Of a DNA stretch of 64,000 nt, positions 63,524 through 64,000 are shown piece after piece; the stretch's first letter is position 1, and every line of letters begins with the position of its first letter. The position numbers and the translations under genes are program-made. The notes beneath the pieces are model-generated. The model had not been told where the DNA came from, did not search any database, and worked only from the letters and a program-made list of their open reading frames with translations. Source of the DNA: Pogonophryne albipinna (taxonomy: Eukaryota; Chordata; Actinopteri; Perciformes; Artedidraconidae); the NCBI GenBank assembly GCA_028583405.1, contig CM053253.1, positions 6,396,451 through 6,460,450 on the forward strand, given 5' to 3'.

Positions 63524-63645
63524 CGGCTTTCACACCAGCGCTTTTCCCTTTCTAGCTCCGAGCGGGAGCTTTTCTGGTTCAGCTCCGGTTTCCCTTTTCT
63601 GCTCCCGCTCTGTTCACACCGCCCAGAGCTGCCGCTGCTGCGTCA

Positions 63646-63653
63646 TGACGTCA
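63646..63653. promoter_or_regulatory. Consensus cAMP-response element (TGACGTCA)
   Basis: A perfect palindromic CRE/ATF site 67 bp upstream of the ATG at 63720, in GC-rich sequence, plausible as part of the transposon's own promoter. A single 8-mer match is weak evidence on its own. Confidence 0.4.
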
Positions 63654-63719
63654 CCGTTTACGTGCCTGCTTCATAAAATCCAAACTGCGCGGAAATCCCT
63701 CACATCGACAACAACAACA

Positions 63720-63896
63720 ATGGCCGATTGTATTGAAGCGCTGTTCGCTTTGGTTATCGAAATGGAAGGCATCGGACGACTTTACAAGGGACGACTTTAC
63801 TTGGAACTTTACAAACATCACATGCGAAATGCAAGACTTCTTTGTCGTCTTCAGCATCTACTTCAACGACGAATCTGCCCCTGCCCCCGCCTCGAC
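63720..63896 (+). CDS. Short open first exon in the right-edge transposon (unknown)
   Basis: An ATG in good context (ACAACAATGG) opens MADCIEALFALVIEMEG and reaches a strong splice donor (GAC|GTAAGAG) at 63897. Read through, it would stop at 63909-63911 after 63 codons. The peptide is helical, with a leucine-rich LYLELYKHHMRNARLL segment and basic residues. I do not recognise a family with confidence; the N-terminal exon of a transposon-encoded protein is the simplest reading. Downstream exons lie outside the window. Confidence 0.4.
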
Positions 63897-64000
63897 GTAA
63901 GAGAGACGTAAGCGACGCCGCCTCTTAGCTCCGAAGCTCTTGCCTCTCGACCGACAATTTTTTGGAGCTGGAAGTGAACCGGATTCCGGAGCTAAGAGGC

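Larger units (their letters stand above)
63524..64000 (+). mobile_element. Left part of a probable DNA transposon, cut by the window edge
   Basis: The segment opens CGGCTTTCACACCAGCGCTT, like the termini of PIF/Harbinger-type and related teleost elements (GGGCTTTCACACC). Repeated AGCTCCG / CGGAGCT motifs follow in both orientations (63557, 63581, 63928, 63987), behaving as subterminal inverted repeats. The composition is sharply more GC-rich than the preceding 1.7 kb. It contains a short open exon. The right half is outside the window, so the superfamily is a guess. Confidence 0.5.

Overview
This is teleost fish nuclear DNA, probably from a ray-finned (percomorph-like) genome. The genes are split by GT-AG introns, coding density is low, and the non-coding sequence is full of teleost-style interspersed repeats: hAT-like MITEs with 8-bp target duplications, a Tc1 relic, a tRNA-headed SINE, a 5'-truncated LINE and a Ty3-type LTR element. 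I recognise three protein-coding genes by their conserved protein sequence. They are pfdn4 (minus strand, 10091-13436), bcas1 (plus strand, 18299-32337) and znf217 (plus strand, 42743-46370). Their order and relative orientation match the PFDN4-BCAS1-ZNF217 block of human 20q13.2, read in reverse.

Layout. 1-9.9 kb is non-coding: a degenerate ~135-bp repeat array, a 780-bp hAT MITE, a CA microsatellite, a MITE nested inside another inverted-repeat element, and a further MITE. 10.1-13.4 kb is the four-exon prefoldin subunit 4 gene. 13.4-18.0 kb is the divergent spacer between pfdn4 and bcas1. In human this interval holds CYP24A1; here it holds only a MITE, a deleted Tc1 copy and other repeats. 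18.0-33.2 kb is bcas1. Every junction after the third coding exon is phase 0, and there is a run of very short duplicated exons. A 2,967-nt open exon (20355-23321) has its own stop codon and poly(A) signal and looks like an alternative last exon. 33.2-40 kb is repeat-rich spacer. 40.0-47.8 kb is znf217, with eight C2H2 fingers and the conserved C-terminal end. 47.8-64 kb is a gene-poor region, expected to be the znf217-tshz2 desert. It contains a SINE, an internally deleted LTR retrotransposon with near-identical LTRs, a palindromic MITE, a 481-bp hAT MITE and, at the right edge, the start of what looks like another DNA transposon with a short exon.

How the genes relate. They share a locus, not a pathway. 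Prefoldin-4 is a cytosolic chaperone subunit, BCAS1 is a disordered membrane-associated protein of myelinating glia, and ZNF217 is a CtBP/CoREST-associated transcriptional regulator. The most unusual feature is the giant repetitive bcas1 exon. It opens with two TQT-type dynein-light-chain (LC8) motifs, while the canonical last exon ends with a third motif of the same kind. The two predicted isoforms would therefore carry LC8 motifs on very different scaffolds.
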